64,000 bases of DNA from DASYAE01 sp036501535 (GCA_036501535.1 DASYAE010000236.1:1-64000); one strand, 5' to 3'. Positions 23,859-33,100 are shown, counted from the first letter of the stretch. Numbers and translations: made by a program. The notes: generated by a model not told the origin, from the letters alone.

Positions 23859-24599
23859 ATGTCGACGAGGCTGCACGCGATCGTGGTCGATGCGCTGGAT
23901 CCCGAGGCCCAGGCCCGGTTCTGGGCCGAGGCGCTGCGCTGGCAGCCGGCGCGGTCTGCGGGGACGGTCGTCACAGGAACTCGGGCGGCGGTCGTGCGGC
24001 CGGACCGGCCTGGCGGCCTCGAGCTCCGGTTCGCCGCGGCGAGCGGGCCGAAGGCGGCGAAGAACCGGCTGCACCTCGATCTCGCGCCCGGCCCGGACCA
24101 GGCGCGGCAGGTGGACCGGCTGCTCGCCCTCGGCGCAGAGCACTGCGACATCGGGCAGGGCGAGGTGCCGTGGGTCGTGCTGGCCGATCCGGAGGGCAAC
24201 GAGTTCTGCGTGCTGGCCGAGGTGCACGGCGCCGAGCAGGAGCGTACCGAAGGGCTGGCGGCGGTCTGCCTCGACGCCGACGATCCCGCGGTGCAGAGCC
24301 GGTTCTGGGCGGACGCGACCGGCTGGCCGGTCGTGCAGCGGGCCGCCTGGGGCGTGCGGCTGCGCGCGGCGGACGGCGGGCCGAGCCTGGTGATGGGACC
24401 GCCGGCGACCGGGAAGCAGGACACGAATCGGCTGCGGCCGCTGCTCGCGCCCGGGCCGGGCGGCACCGTCCGGGCCGAGGCCGAGCGGATGCGGGCCGCC
24501 GGAGCGGTACAGCTGGACGGCATGCTCGTCGACCCCGTGGTTGCTGACTCCATGCTCGCCGACCCGGAGGGCAACGAGTTCCACATCACCGAGCCCTGA
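23859..24599 (+). CDS. VOC-superfamily protein with two glyoxalase-like domains
   Basis: This 246-residue protein is a tandem of two glyoxalase/bleomycin-resistance-like halves. Each half has a DPEAQARFWAEAL- or DPAVQSRFWADAT-type helix and ends in DPEGNEFCVL or DPEGNEFHIT. The pattern corresponds to the Glyoxalase_6 type found widely in actinomycetes, usually of unknown substrate. The ATG at 23859 follows GAGAGGGGG. It lies 86 bp after the response regulator gene and may be part of the same transcript. Metal ligands of true glyoxalase I are not clearly conserved, so a binding rather than catalytic role is possible. Confidence 0.8.
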   Translation: MSTRLHAIVVDALDPEAQARFWAEALRWQPARSAGTVVTGTRAAVVRPDRPGGLELRFAAASGPKAAKNRLHLDLAPGPDQARQVDRLLALGAEHCDIGQGEVPWVVLADPEGNEFCVLAEVHGAEQERTEGLAAVCLDADDPAVQSRFWADATGWPVVQRAAWGVRLRAADGGPSLVMGPPATGKQDTNRLRPLLAPGPGGTVRAEAERMRAAGAVQLDGMLVDPVVADSMLADPEGNEFHITEP

Positions 24600-24644
24600 T
24601 ATGTGCGTGGCCGGGACCGCCGCGCGCCGCTGGAGGACGCCCGC

Positions 24645-25991
24645 ATGACCGAGTCCCCAGCGTCCGCTGTGTCCTCTGACCAGCCGCCCGGGCCCGGCAG
24701 GCGCCGGTTCGGCCGGGCGGTGCAGCGGCTGCTGATCGACGTCGGCCCGCTGCGCCGGTCGCCGGACTTCCGCCGCCTCGTGCTCGGCCAGATCGTCTCC
24801 GTGCTCGGCACCCAGCTCACCGCGGTCGCCGCGCCTTATCAGGTCTATGAGCTGACCCGGTCGTCGCTGGACGTGGGGCTGATGTCGCTGGCCCAACTGG
24901 TCCCGCTGGCCGCCGGGTCGCTGATCGGCGGCGTGGTGGCGGACGCGGTCGACCGGCGACGGCTGCTCATCGCGACGCAGGTGCTGCTGGGCGCGTGCAG
25001 CGCGGGCCTGGCGCTCAACGCCGACCTCGGGCCGGCGCTCTGGCCGCTCTACGCCGTCCCGGCGGTGGCCGCCGGGCTCGCCGGATTCGATGACGCGGCG
25101 CTGACCTCCCTCGTGCCGAGGCTGGTGCAGCGCTCCGAAGTGTCTACCGCCAACGCCGTGCTGCAGGCGCTTTTCCAGTTCGGCGGGGTCGCCGGTCCGG
25201 CTGCGGCCGGACTGCTGCTGGCCGGGGCGGGCGTGCGCTTCGTGTACTGGCTCGACGCGGCCAGCTTCGCGGCGGCCCTGCTGGCAGCGTTGCTCATCGC
25301 CCCGCAGCCGCCGGCCGGGGGCGCGGTCCGGCCCGATCTGCGCTCCCTCGCCGACGGCTTCCGGTTCGTGCGCCGCAGCCCGGTTCTTCAGGGTGCGTAC
25401 CTGATCGACGTCAACGCCATGGTGTTCGGCGAGCCCCGCGCGCTCTTCCCGGCCCTGGCCGCGACGGTCTTCGGCGGCGGGGCGTCCACGCTCGGCTTCC
25501 TTTACGCCGCGCCGGGAGCCGGGGCGCTGGTCGGCGCGGTGACGACCGGCTGGGTCGGCCGGGTGCGGCGCCAGGGCCGCGCGGTGCTGATCGCGGTCGT
25601 CGTGTGGGGGCTGGCGATCGCCGCGTTCGGCCTGGTCTCCTGGCTGCCCGCCGCGCTGGTGCTGCTCGCGGTGGCCGGCTGGGCCGACGTGATCTCGGCG
25701 GTCTTCCGCAACACCATGGTCCAGCTCTCCGTGCCCGACGCGATGCAGGGCCGGCTGACCGGCGTGCAACTGACCGTGGTCAGCGTCGGCCCGCGCCTCG
25801 GCGACGTCGAGTCGGGCGCGGTGGCCGCCGCGATCGGCACCGGCGCCTCGATCGTCTCCGGCGGGCTGGCCTGCGTCGCAGGGGCCTTCGTCCTGGCCCG
25901 GCTGCTGCCGGAGTTCCGCCGCCAGCGCGCCGAGCCGGACGCACCGGCTCCGGCCGCGCTCGACGCGCCGACTCCGGAGGCCGCCGGGTAA
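24645..25991 (+). CDS. MFS exporter (EntS/MFS_3-like)
   Basis: The 448-residue protein has about twelve hydrophobic segments. A loop between TM2 and TM3 (GGVVADAVDRRRLL) matches the MFS motif A position, and the N-terminal DFRRLVLGQIVSVLGTQLT is typical of the MFS_3 family of exporters such as enterobactin exporter EntS and macrolide efflux proteins. The ATG at 24645 is preceded by GGAGG at 8 bases. No siderophore or antibiotic genes adjoin it, so the substrate is unknown. It follows the VOC gene by 45 bp on the same strand. Confidence 0.88.
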   Translation: MTESPASAVSSDQPPGPGRRRFGRAVQRLLIDVGPLRRSPDFRRLVLGQIVSVLGTQLTAVAAPYQVYELTRSSLDVGLMSLAQLVPLAAGSLIGGVVADAVDRRRLLIATQVLLGACSAGLALNADLGPALWPLYAVPAVAAGLAGFDDAALTSLVPRLVQRSEVSTANAVLQALFQFGGVAGPAAAGLLLAGAGVRFVYWLDAASFAAALLAALLIAPQPPAGGAVRPDLRSLADGFRFVRRSPVLQGAYLIDVNAMVFGEPRALFPALAATVFGGGASTLGFLYAAPGAGALVGAVTTGWVGRVRRQGRAVLIAVVVWGLAIAAFGLVSWLPAALVLLAVAGWADVISAVFRNTMVQLSVPDAMQGRLTGVQLTVVSVGPRLGDVESGAVAAAIGTGASIVSGGLACVAGAFVLARLLPEFRRQRAEPDAPAPAALDAPTPEAAG

Positions 25992-26324
25992 CCGGCCAAC
26001 GGCATCAGAGGCCGAACGATCACATCGTGGGCAGTTTGGGCGGTCGCGGCAACAAAAGATCCCCGCGTCGAGGCGACGCCCAGCTGAGCCCTCCGTGCCT
26101 GGGACCTGCAGAGCGGCGACGCTGCCGACTCGAGTGGCGTATTTCTGCCGCGCTACCGAATCCTCCTTCGCAAGGCAGCTCGCGGATCGCGGACGACCTG
26201 CGCCGATCGCGCCCGCGCGGCAGCGATCGCCCTTCGACATCGCCCGAAGCACGATTCTCAAAGCGCGTGGAATCGGCATAAAGGCAGCGCCCTCAATCGT
26301 TCCTTAAACGGTTTAGCGACCTGC
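25992..26324. other. Intergenic region without recognised gene
   Basis: This stretch between the MFS gene and the promoter region of the GH3 gene is less GC-rich than its surroundings and holds no frame with actinomycete codon bias. The only structure I see is TAAAC-G-GTTTA (26305-26315), a short inverted repeat just upstream of a TTGACA hexamer. Confidence 0.5.
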
Positions 26325-26383
26325 TTGACACCGCCTGCCTAAGGGTGTTTCATCCCCGTTGCGCTTTGTTGCCCCAGGCAACA
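26305..26383 (+). promoter_or_regulatory. Candidate promoter/operator region of the GH3 gene
   Basis: A TAAAC-G-GTTTA repeat (26305-26315) lies 9 bp upstream of TTGACA (26325-26330). A weak -10 candidate, TTTCAT, follows at 17-bp spacing (26348-26353). A perfect palindrome TGTTGCC-CCA-GGCAACA occupies 26367-26383, just after the expected transcription start. The two repeats are candidate sites for a LacI- or ROK-type sugar regulator. Confidence 0.5.
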
Positions 26384-26565
26384 TTGCGACCACTGACAAC
26401 GCCGTCCGGCCGGCCCGCCCGGGAGGTGACCCGCCCCACCCGACCCACCGAGCTCCACCCCTTATTTTCCCGCGCCCCTGCGGCAGCCGCCTTACCCGGC
26501 TGCGCGCCGAGGCCTCGCGTGCCGGCGGCGCACCGGTGCAGCGGATGTCTGGAGGCATCGTGCAC

Positions 26566-29500
26566 ATGAACCACACCGCGTCGAGGCTCAGAGCCTCGCG
26601 CACCCTGGCCGTCGCGGTGGTCACCGCCGCGGCGAGCCTGTTCGCGGCCAGCGGCGGGGCCAGCCCGGCCGCCGCCGCGGCGTCGGCGGCCTGCCCCTGG
26701 GTGGATTCCACCGCGCCGATCGCGACGCGAGTCAGCGAGCTGATGGCGAAGATGTCGCTCTCGCAGGAGATCTCCTTGATGACCGGGATGAGCGGGTCGA
26801 GTTACGTCGGGTTCATCCCGGCGATCGGCTCGCTGTGCATCCCGGCGCTGAACCTGGAGGACGGCCCGGCCGGCGTCGGCGACGGCATGGCGAACGTGAC
26901 CCAGCTGCCCGCCCCGGTCGATGTCGCAGCAACCTGGGACACGGCGGCCGAGCAGGAGTACGGGCAGGTGATCGGGGGCGAGCAGGCGGCGAAGGGCACG
27001 AACATCGATCTCGGGCCGACGATCAACATCGTGCGTGACCCGCGGTGGGGTCGGGCGTTCGAGTCGGTCAGTGAGGACCCGTACCTGGCCGGGCAGCTCG
27101 GTGCGGCCGATATCCGCGGGGTGCAGTCGACCGGCACGATGGCGCAGGTCAAGCATTTCGCGGTGTACAACCAGGAGACCAACCGCAACACCACCGCAGA
27201 CAACGCGGTGGTCAGCACCCAGGCCGAGCAGGAGATCTACTTCCCGGCCTTCCAGGCGGCCGTGCAGCAGGGTGCCGCCTCCTCGGTGATGTGCTCGTAC
27301 AGCACCATCAACGGCACCTACGCCTGCCAGGACCCGTACACGCTCACCAGCGTGCTGCGCGGGCAGGACGGCTTCACCGGGTTCGTGACCTCCGACTGGG
27401 GCGCCACCCACGCCACCGCGGCCTCGGCCAACGCCGGACTGAACATGGACATGCCCGGCAACGACGGCTTCTACGGCGCCGCCCTGCAATCCGCAGTCAG
27501 CTCCGGGCAGGTGAGCCAGGCCACCATCACCTCCGAGGTCTCCTCCATCCTCACCGAGATGTTCGCCTTCGGCCTGTTCGACAAGTCCCCGACCGGCTCC
27601 CCGGCCCAGACCGCGACGAGCACGACCGACCAGGCCGATGCGACCGCGCTCTCCGAGGAGGGCACGGTGCTGCTCAAGAACAGCGGCAACGTGCTGCCGC
27701 TGACCACCACCGACTCCTCCATCGCGGTGATCGGCGCGGACGCCTCCACCAGCGTGCTGAGCGTCGGCGGCGGCAGCGCCGGGGTCAGCTCCAGCGGCAC
27801 CGTCACCCCGCTACAGGGCATCCAGGCCGCCGCCCCCAGCGGCGTATCAGTGACCTACAACAACGGCAGCTCGGACAGCTCGGCCGCTTCCGCCGCCGCA
27901 GCGGCCAAGGTCGCGGTGGTCTTCGCCAGCCTGGATGAGTCCGAGGGCTCCGATTTGACCAGCATCGACCTCGGTAGCACGCAGGACAACCTGATCGCCT
28001 CAGTGGCTGCGGCGAACCCGAACACGATCGTGGTGCTCAACACCGGCTCCGCGATCACCATGCCCTGGCTCTCCTCGGTCAAGGGCGTCCTGGAGGCCTG
28101 GTACCCCGGCCAGGAAGACGGCACCGCGATCGCCAGCCTCCTGTTCGGCAACACCGACCCGTCCGGGCACCTGACCGTCACCTTCCCCACCTCGCTCTCG
28201 CAGGTCCCGGCTAGCACCACCGCGCAGTGGCCGGGCACCAACGGGACGGTGCAGTACTCCGAGGGCATCGATGTCGGGTACCGCTGGTACGACAGCCAGA
28301 ACCTCACCCCGCTCTTCCCGTTCGGCTACGGCCTGTCCTACACCAGCTTCTCCTACAGCAACCTGCACGTCGGCGCGCTGACCGCCGGCGGGCAGGCCAC
28401 GGTGACCGCGACCGTGACCAACACCGGCACCCGCGCCGGCGCCGACGTCGCGCAGCTCTACGTCACCGACCCGTCTGCCTCCGGCCAGCCCCCGCTCCAG
28501 CTCGAAGGCTTCCAGCGCGTCAACCTGGCCGCCGGCGCCTCGACGACGGTGACCTTCCAGCTCACTCAGCAGAACCTGCAGTACTGGAACTCCACCTCCA
28601 ACGCGTTCGCGACCAGCACCGGCAACTACACCGTCTCGGTCGGCGACTCGAGCGCCAGCCTCCCGCTGACCGGCACCCTCGCGGTCGCCTCCAGCCAACT
28701 CGGCGCCCCGGTCACGGTCACCAACCCGGGTCCGCAGGAGGGCCTGGCCGGCGCCGCCGCCTCGGTCGCGCTCAGCGCGAAGGACTCCACCAGCGGTCAG
28801 ACCCTGACCTACTCCGCGACCAACCTCCCGGCCGGCCTGTCGATCTCCTCGAGCACCGGCACGATCACCGGCACCCCGAGCACCGCGGGAACCAGCACCG
28901 TGACGGTGACCGCGAAGGACGGCAACGGAGCCCAGGCAAGCCAAAGCTTCACCTGGAACATCCAGCCCTCCGGCGAGGCCTCGGCCGAGCCACTCGTCGG
29001 CTTCTCCGGGCTCTGCCTCGACCTGGCCTCCGACAGCAACACCAACGCCAGCAAGGTCGACGTCTACACCTGCAACGGCACCGACGGGCAGGAGTGGACC
29101 GAGGAGGCGAACGGCACGGTCCAGGCGGACGGCAACTGCCTCGACGTGGCCGGCGGCGGGACGGCCAGCGGCACCCTGGTCGACCTCTACACCTGCAACG
29201 GCACCGGAGCGCAGCAGTGGCAGCCGCAGTCCAACGGCGAACTGCTCAACCCGCAGTCCGGCGACTGCCTGACCGACCCCGGCAGTTCGGTCGTCCTGGG
29301 CACGCAGGTGCAGATCACCTCCTGCGCCGCGGCGGCAGACCAGTCCTGGGTCTCGCCGGCCGGCAGTTCGAACAACGGCGGCGGCGGCACGGCGACCGGT
29401 CCGATCACCGGCTATGAAGGGCTCTGCCTCGACGACCGCAGCGCCTCGACCGCCCTGTTCAACCCGATCCAGGTCTACACCTGCAACGGCACCAACGCCC

Positions 29501-29769
29501 AACAGTGGACCGTCGAGTCGAACGGCACCCTGCAAGTGCTCGGCATGTGCCTGGACGTCAACGGCGCCGGCACCGCCAACGGCACCTTGGTCGACCTCTA
29601 CACCTGCAACGGTACCGCAGCACAAACCTGGCAGGCACAATCCAACGGCGAACTGATCAACCTCAACTCCGGCAAGTGCCTCGACGACACCGGCTTCGGC
29701 GGATCCGGCACCCAGGTGCAGATCTGGACCTGCGGCGACGGCACGAACCAGCAGTGGACGCTGCCGTAA
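26566..29769 (+). CDS. Secreted GH3 glycosidase with Ig-like and two ricin-type lectin modules
   Basis: The 1067-residue protein has a Sec signal peptide (about 1-40) and a GH3 catalytic region with KHFAVYNQETNRNT and the nucleophile Asp in FVTSDWGA. The GH3 C-terminal domain (about 350-590) and a fibronectin-III-like domain (GADVAQLYVTDP) follow. Then come a putative-Ig module (about 720-805, GLSISSSTGTITGTPSTAG) and two ricin-B lectin modules (about 810-930 and 945-1067) with repeated LYTCNGT and QQW motifs. It should act outside the cell on beta-glucosides or beta-xylosides, the lectins binding the polymer. ATG 26566 has GGAGG 10 bases upstream; GTG 26560 is an alternative. A strong terminator follows. 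Confidence 0.88.
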   Translation: MNHTASRLRASRTLAVAVVTAAASLFAASGGASPAAAAASAACPWVDSTAPIATRVSELMAKMSLSQEISLMTGMSGSSYVGFIPAIGSLCIPALNLEDGPAGVGDGMANVTQLPAPVDVAATWDTAAEQEYGQVIGGEQAAKGTNIDLGPTINIVRDPRWGRAFESVSEDPYLAGQLGAADIRGVQSTGTMAQVKHFAVYNQETNRNTTADNAVVSTQAEQEIYFPAFQAAVQQGAASSVMCSYSTINGTYACQDPYTLTSVLRGQDGFTGFVTSDWGATHATAASANAGLNMDMPGNDGFYGAALQSAVSSGQVSQATITSEVSSILTEMFAFGLFDKSPTGSPAQTATSTTDQADATALSEEGTVLLKNSGNVLPLTTTDSSIAVIGADASTSVLSVGGGSAGVSSSGTVTPLQGIQAAAPSGVSVTYNNGSSDSSAASAAAAAKVAVVFASLDESEGSDLTSIDLGSTQDNLIASVAAANPNTIVVLNTGSAITMPWLSSVKGVLEAWYPGQEDGTAIASLLFGNTDPSGHLTVTFPTSLSQVPASTTAQWPGTNGTVQYSEGIDVGYRWYDSQNLTPLFPFGYGLSYTSFSYSNLHVGALTAGGQATVTATVTNTGTRAGADVAQLYVTDPSASGQPPLQLEGFQRVNLAAGASTTVTFQLTQQNLQYWNSTSNAFATSTGNYTVSVGDSSASLPLTGTLAVASSQLGAPVTVTNPGPQEGLAGAAASVALSAKDSTSGQTLTYSATNLPAGLSISSSTGTITGTPSTAGTSTVTVTAKDGNGAQASQSFTWNIQPSGEASAEPLVGFSGLCLDLASDSNTNASKVDVYTCNGTDGQEWTEEANGTVQADGNCLDVAGGGTASGTLVDLYTCNGTGAQQWQPQSNGELLNPQSGDCLTDPGSSVVLGTQVQITSCAAAADQSWVSPAGSSNNGGGGTATGPITGYEGLCLDDRSASTALFNPIQVYTCNGTNAQQWTVESNGTLQVLGMCLDVNGAGTANGTLVDLYTCNGTAAQTWQAQSNGELINLNSGKCLDDTGFGGSGTQVQIWTCGDGTNQQWTLP
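28981..29766 (+). repeat. Duplicated ricin-type lectin module
   Basis: The segments at about 28981-29370 and 29401-29766 code for homologous lectin modules. They share long near-identical DNA stretches, for example GGTCGACCTCTACACCTGCA near 29178 and 29588. The pattern suggests a recent internal duplication or gene conversion. Confidence 0.65.
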
Positions 29770-29796
29770 CAAAGCACTGACAGTCTGAGGGCATGA

Positions 29797-29844
29797 CCGT
29801 TCGGCCCGGGCACGGCGCATCAGCGCAGCGCCCGGGCCGAACGG
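29797..29844 (+). terminator. Strong hairpin terminator after the GH3 gene
   Basis: CCGTTCGGCCCGGGC (29797-29811) pairs perfectly with 29830-29844 (15-bp stem, 18-base loop), followed by a pyrimidine run. It begins 27 bases after the GH3 stop codon. Confidence 0.8.
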
Positions 29845-29865
29845 CCTTTCCCCCGCCACCCCTCG

Positions 29866-30060
29866 TCAGACGATCTCGTGGTTGCTGTGCACATGGGCGT
29901 CAAGCCACTCCCACGCCTCGCGCCGCGTGCGCTGACCGGGTGAGCGGGTCCGGCAGCGGTGGCAGGTCGCCACCCACGGCCAGCTGCCCCACGTACGCTC
30001 GACCGCGGTCTGCAGCGTCTCGGCATCGGGCCGGCGGCCTCTGTCCTCGGTCATGGTCAT
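29866..30060 (-). CDS. Small hypothetical protein with CxxC/His motif
   Basis: A 64-residue frame in which the middle and end look protein-like: TWGSWPWVATCHRCR, then REAWEWLDAHVHSNHEIV. The CHRC pair followed by a HVHSNH cluster could bind zinc like a short finger. An ATG two codons downstream (30054) is an equal start choice. It converges with the GH3 gene. I do not recognise a function, and the frame is short enough that coding is not certain. Confidence 0.5.
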   Translation of the reverse strand: MTMTEDRGRRPDAETLQTAVERTWGSWPWVATCHRCRTRSPGQRTRREAWEWLDAHVHSNHEIV

Positions 30061-30160
30061 CGTCCAACCCCCTGGCCCACGATCGGCGAGTCCGTCCCGC
30101 CGTGACTACATGACAGCACTCCGTAACCTATGCCGGCCATGGACCGGCCAGGTGCGCTCG

Positions 30161-30192
30161 GTGCCTTTCGCAGTGCCTTTGGTGCCTTTCGC
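30161..30192 (+). repeat. Three direct repeats GTGCCTTT in a promoter region
   Basis: GTGCCTTT occurs at 30161-30168, 30173-30180 and 30182-30189. The first and third copies extend to GTGCCTTTCGC and are 21 bp apart, two helical turns, 77-108 bp before the regulator start. This is a possible activator or autoregulatory site. Confidence 0.5.
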
Positions 30193-30268
30193 CACCAGGC
30201 CATGGCCGACCCGCCCGTCCCGGCGCTACGTTGAGGCCGGGGCACGGATCCGAGGCGAGGAGACGACG

Positions 30269-31618
30269 GTGCCCGAGACCCCCGAGAACCGCGTTCTGCT
30301 CAATGCCCTGCGAAGACTGGACTGGAGCCCCGAGGGCCTCGCCCGGCGTGTCAATACCCTGGCGATATCGAGCGGGCTCAACCGCCGGATCCACGAGAAG
30401 ACGCCGTACAAGTGGCTCCGGGGCGACTGCCCGCGCAGCCCGATCGCCGAGCTGGCCGTGCACGTCCTCAACGAGGCGCTGCCCGAGCCGCTGGGCGCGC
30501 AGGAGCTGGGCTGGACCACCTCCGCGCAGTCGGCGTTCCTGCCGGCCGACGCAGGGCTCGGCGACGGCCGGTCGCAGATCGGCGCCGTCCTCGACGACTT
30601 GGCCTGGAGAGACCTGATGAACCGGCGCGAGTTCGCCAGACTGAGCGGTGCCGCCCTGATCGGCGCGGCGGTCCCGACCGGTGCCGTGGAGTTCGGCCGG
30701 GCCGAGCGGATGACGGCCGGCGACCGGGTGACGGCGCAGGTCATGGACGCGCTCGACGACCTGTCCTCCACACTGCGCCGCTCCGACGACCTCGGCGGGC
30801 GGCTGGCCTACGAGTGGGCGGTGCGCGAGTGCACGTGGGTCGCGCAGCTCATGCGCCACGGCACCTACGACGACGCGATCGCCGCGCGCCTTCACAGCAC
30901 CCTGGCGAACTTCGCCCAGATCGCCGGGTGGTCCGCGTTCGACCTCGGCCACCACGGGCTCGGGCAGCGCCTGCACCTGCTGGCCCTGCGCGCCGCCCGC
31001 TCGGGCGCCGACCACGACCTGCCGTCGCACATCCTGGCCATGATGACCGTCCAGTCGTGGTGGCGCGGCGGGCACCGCGACGCGCTCGCGCTGTCCGACG
31101 CGGCGATGACGGGGATCGGGCCGGACACGAACCCGCGCGTCCTGGCCTGGATCCACTCGAACCGCGCCCAGGTTTGCGGGGCGAACGGCCTGCGGACCGA
31201 GACGCTCGCCGCGATCGACGACGCCCGGCAGAGCCTGGCCGAGCCGGCGGATCAGGACCCTTCGTGGATCTACTGGGTGGGCGACGCCACGCTGCACTCG
31301 GACGCCGGCAAGGCCTACGAAGGGCTCGGACGCTCCGACCTTGCCGTCGCCGCCTACGAAGACGCCATCGTCCACCTCGACGAGTATCCCCGCGAGCAGG
31401 TCATCAACATGTGCTACCTGGCCCGCGCCCAGGTGACGGACCGGCGGATCGCCGAGGCCGCCGGCACCGTGCGGACCATCCTCGAGCACGGATCCGGTCT
31501 GGAGTCCGGCCGCTGGAAGGAGATGGTCCGCGAGACCTGCGTGCAACTGGCCCCGCACCGCGCGGTGTCAGAGGTCCGAGACGCGCTCGCCGCGGCCCGC
31601 GAGTGCCTGCAGAACTGA
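30269..31618 (+). CDS. Large HTH/TPR-type regulator
   Basis: The 449-residue protein has an N-terminal part reading LLNALRRLDWSPEGLARRVN and KTPYKWLRGDCPRSPIAELA, an XRE-like helix-turn-helix pattern (about 5-75). The rest is helical and TPR-like (about 200-440: HSDAGKAYEGLGRSDLAVAA, then IVHLDEYPREQ). A stretch LMNRREFARLSGAALIGAA resembles a Tat motif but is internal, as usual in this actinobacterial regulator family. The GTG at 30269 follows GAGGAG at 8 bases. It may sense a small molecule or peptide through the TPR region. It is a single gene; direct repeats upstream suggest specific regulation. Confidence 0.75.
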   Translation: MPETPENRVLLNALRRLDWSPEGLARRVNTLAISSGLNRRIHEKTPYKWLRGDCPRSPIAELAVHVLNEALPEPLGAQELGWTTSAQSAFLPADAGLGDGRSQIGAVLDDLAWRDLMNRREFARLSGAALIGAAVPTGAVEFGRAERMTAGDRVTAQVMDALDDLSSTLRRSDDLGGRLAYEWAVRECTWVAQLMRHGTYDDAIAARLHSTLANFAQIAGWSAFDLGHHGLGQRLHLLALRAARSGADHDLPSHILAMMTVQSWWRGGHRDALALSDAAMTGIGPDTNPRVLAWIHSNRAQVCGANGLRTETLAAIDDARQSLAEPADQDPSWIYWVGDATLHSDAGKAYEGLGRSDLAVAAYEDAIVHLDEYPREQVINMCYLARAQVTDRRIAEAAGTVRTILEHGSGLESGRWKEMVRETCVQLAPHRAVSEVRDALAAARECLQN

Positions 31619-31647
31619 GGAAGTCCGCCGCAGAACCGTCGGTTAAG

Positions 31648-33024
31648 TCACGCCCCTGCGACCCGGCTGAACAGCCGCCCGGCGAGGTCGACGCCGACCA
31701 CCGCGCCGCCCGCGTCGCGGGTGAAGAAGCCGCGCTGCCCGGCCAGCGCGCCCGCGGTGAGGACGTACTCGTCGGCTGCGGGCAGCAGGCCCATGGCGAA
31801 CGGCGCGTGGTCCGGCGGCGGCGCCGGGTCCGCCGCGGCCCGGATCTCCGGCTTGATCACGACCTCCAGCATCAGCTCCGGCGCCTGCGCGCTGATCGTG
31901 AGCGTCATCGCGTCGATCTCGTAGCGGCCGACGATCTCCCGGGCCCGCGCCTCGTCGTACGGCAGCGGCTCCGGATCCCGGTCGACGACCCCGAGGTAGT
32001 GCTCCAGCACCCACCGCACGACCGCCTTGTTGAACGGGATGCCGTCCGGGCCGGCGTTGGCGAGTGAGACCACTGCGAATTCCCGCTCCGGCGCGGCCCA
32101 CAGCTCGGCGAACTGGCCGTTGGCCGAGCCGCCGTGCCCGGCGATGCGCAGGCCGTCCACGTCGCGCAGCAGCCAGCTGATGCCGAGCGCGTCGCCGAGC
32201 GCGCTGGCGCGCAGCGCGACCGTCGGCTCCCGCATCCGCTCCAGCAGCTCGGCCGGCAGTACTCTGACGCCGCTCGGCGCGCGGCCGTCGCCCATGTGGA
32301 ACCGGGCCCAGCGCAGCTGGTCGGCCGCCGAGGAGACCAGGCCGCCGCCGGGGTTGTTGCCGCGGGTGACCCGCCACGGCCGGGCCACCGACAGGTCCCC
32401 GTCCTCGCCGCGGTTGTGGCCCATCGCGAAGCGGCGGGTCATGACCGAGTCGGCGTCGAAGAAGCTGCGCTCCAGGCCGAGCGGTTCGAGCACCAGCGAT
32501 GCGACGGCGCGCTCGTAGGTCATGCCGGTGGCCTTCTCGACGACCCGCCCGGCCAGGTTGAAGCCCGCCTGGCTGTACGAGGCCCGGGCGCCGAGCGGCG
32601 CGATCAGCTTCAGCTCGGCCATCCTGGCTACATAGGCGGCCAGGGCGTCGTCCCCGTCGCCGGTCTCGGCGATGAGGGCCCAGTCCAGCCCGGCGGTGTG
32701 GTTGAGCAGGTGCAGAACGGTGACCTCCTCCGCGGCCGCCTCGTCGGCGAGCACGAGTTCGGGCACGTACGTGCGCACCGGCGCGTCCAGCGCGACCCGG
32801 CCGTCGGCGACCAGGCGCATCAGCGCGGTCGCCGTGTAGGTCTTGGTGATCGAGGCGACGCGGAACAGCGTGTCCTGATCGACCGGCAGCGGGTTCTCGA
32901 TGCTGGTCACCCCGTGGCAGGCGTGGATCTCCCGGCCTTGCGCCCACACCCCGACCGCGGCTCCCGGTATGCCGTGCTCCGCGGCCGCCGCTTCGACGAA
33001 CTCCGACAATGCGTCCTGCGCCAT
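31648..33024 (-). CDS. Serine beta-lactamase-like hydrolase (class C/esterase type)
   Basis: The 458-residue protein has the penicillin-binding fold of class C beta-lactamases and esterases: nucleophile Ser and Lys in ASITKTYTA (SxxK near residue 58), a Tyr motif YSQAGFN, and HGGSANG as the third motif. A C-terminal beta domain (about 350-458) follows, as in EstB- or LACTB-like proteins. No signal peptide is visible, so a cytoplasmic esterase or peptidase role is more likely than antibiotic resistance. ATG 33024 (GTG 33027 is next to it) has GGAG nearby. It is divergent from a TetR gene, and three copies of one operator lie between them. Confidence 0.85.
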   Translation of the reverse strand: MAQDALSEFVEAAAAEHGIPGAAVGVWAQGREIHACHGVTSIENPLPVDQDTLFRVASITKTYTATALMRLVADGRVALDAPVRTYVPELVLADEAAAEEVTVLHLLNHTAGLDWALIAETGDGDDALAAYVARMAELKLIAPLGARASYSQAGFNLAGRVVEKATGMTYERAVASLVLEPLGLERSFFDADSVMTRRFAMGHNRGEDGDLSVARPWRVTRGNNPGGGLVSSAADQLRWARFHMGDGRAPSGVRVLPAELLERMREPTVALRASALGDALGISWLLRDVDGLRIAGHGGSANGQFAELWAAPEREFAVVSLANAGPDGIPFNKAVVRWVLEHYLGVVDRDPEPLPYDEARAREIVGRYEIDAMTLTISAQAPELMLEVVIKPEIRAAADPAPPPDHAPFAMGLLPAADEYVLTAGALAGQRGFFTRDAGGAVVGVDLAGRLFSRVAGA

Positions 33025-33066
33025 CACGCTCTCCGATCCCGGTGCTCCGGATAGGTTCCGGATAGA

Positions 33067-33083
33067 CTTGCACTTAGTTCAAG
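33067..33083. promoter_or_regulatory. TetR-type operator copy 1
   Basis: CTTGCACTTAGTTCAAG is an imperfect palindrome, the reverse complement of copies 2 and 3. It lies 43 bp upstream of the serine hydrolase start, in the divergent control region. Confidence 0.8.
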
Positions 33084-33100
33084 AGGAACCGTAAGACCGG

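Noticed and set aside
28000..29859. 619-codon minus-strand frame opposite the GH3 gene
   Set aside because: Val/Gly/Arg-rich antisense shadow of the lectin modules; no start signal.
31648..33027. Beta-lactamase resistance gene
   Set aside because: SxxK and HGG motifs show only the fold. No signal peptide and a large C-terminal domain fit an esterase or peptidase better.
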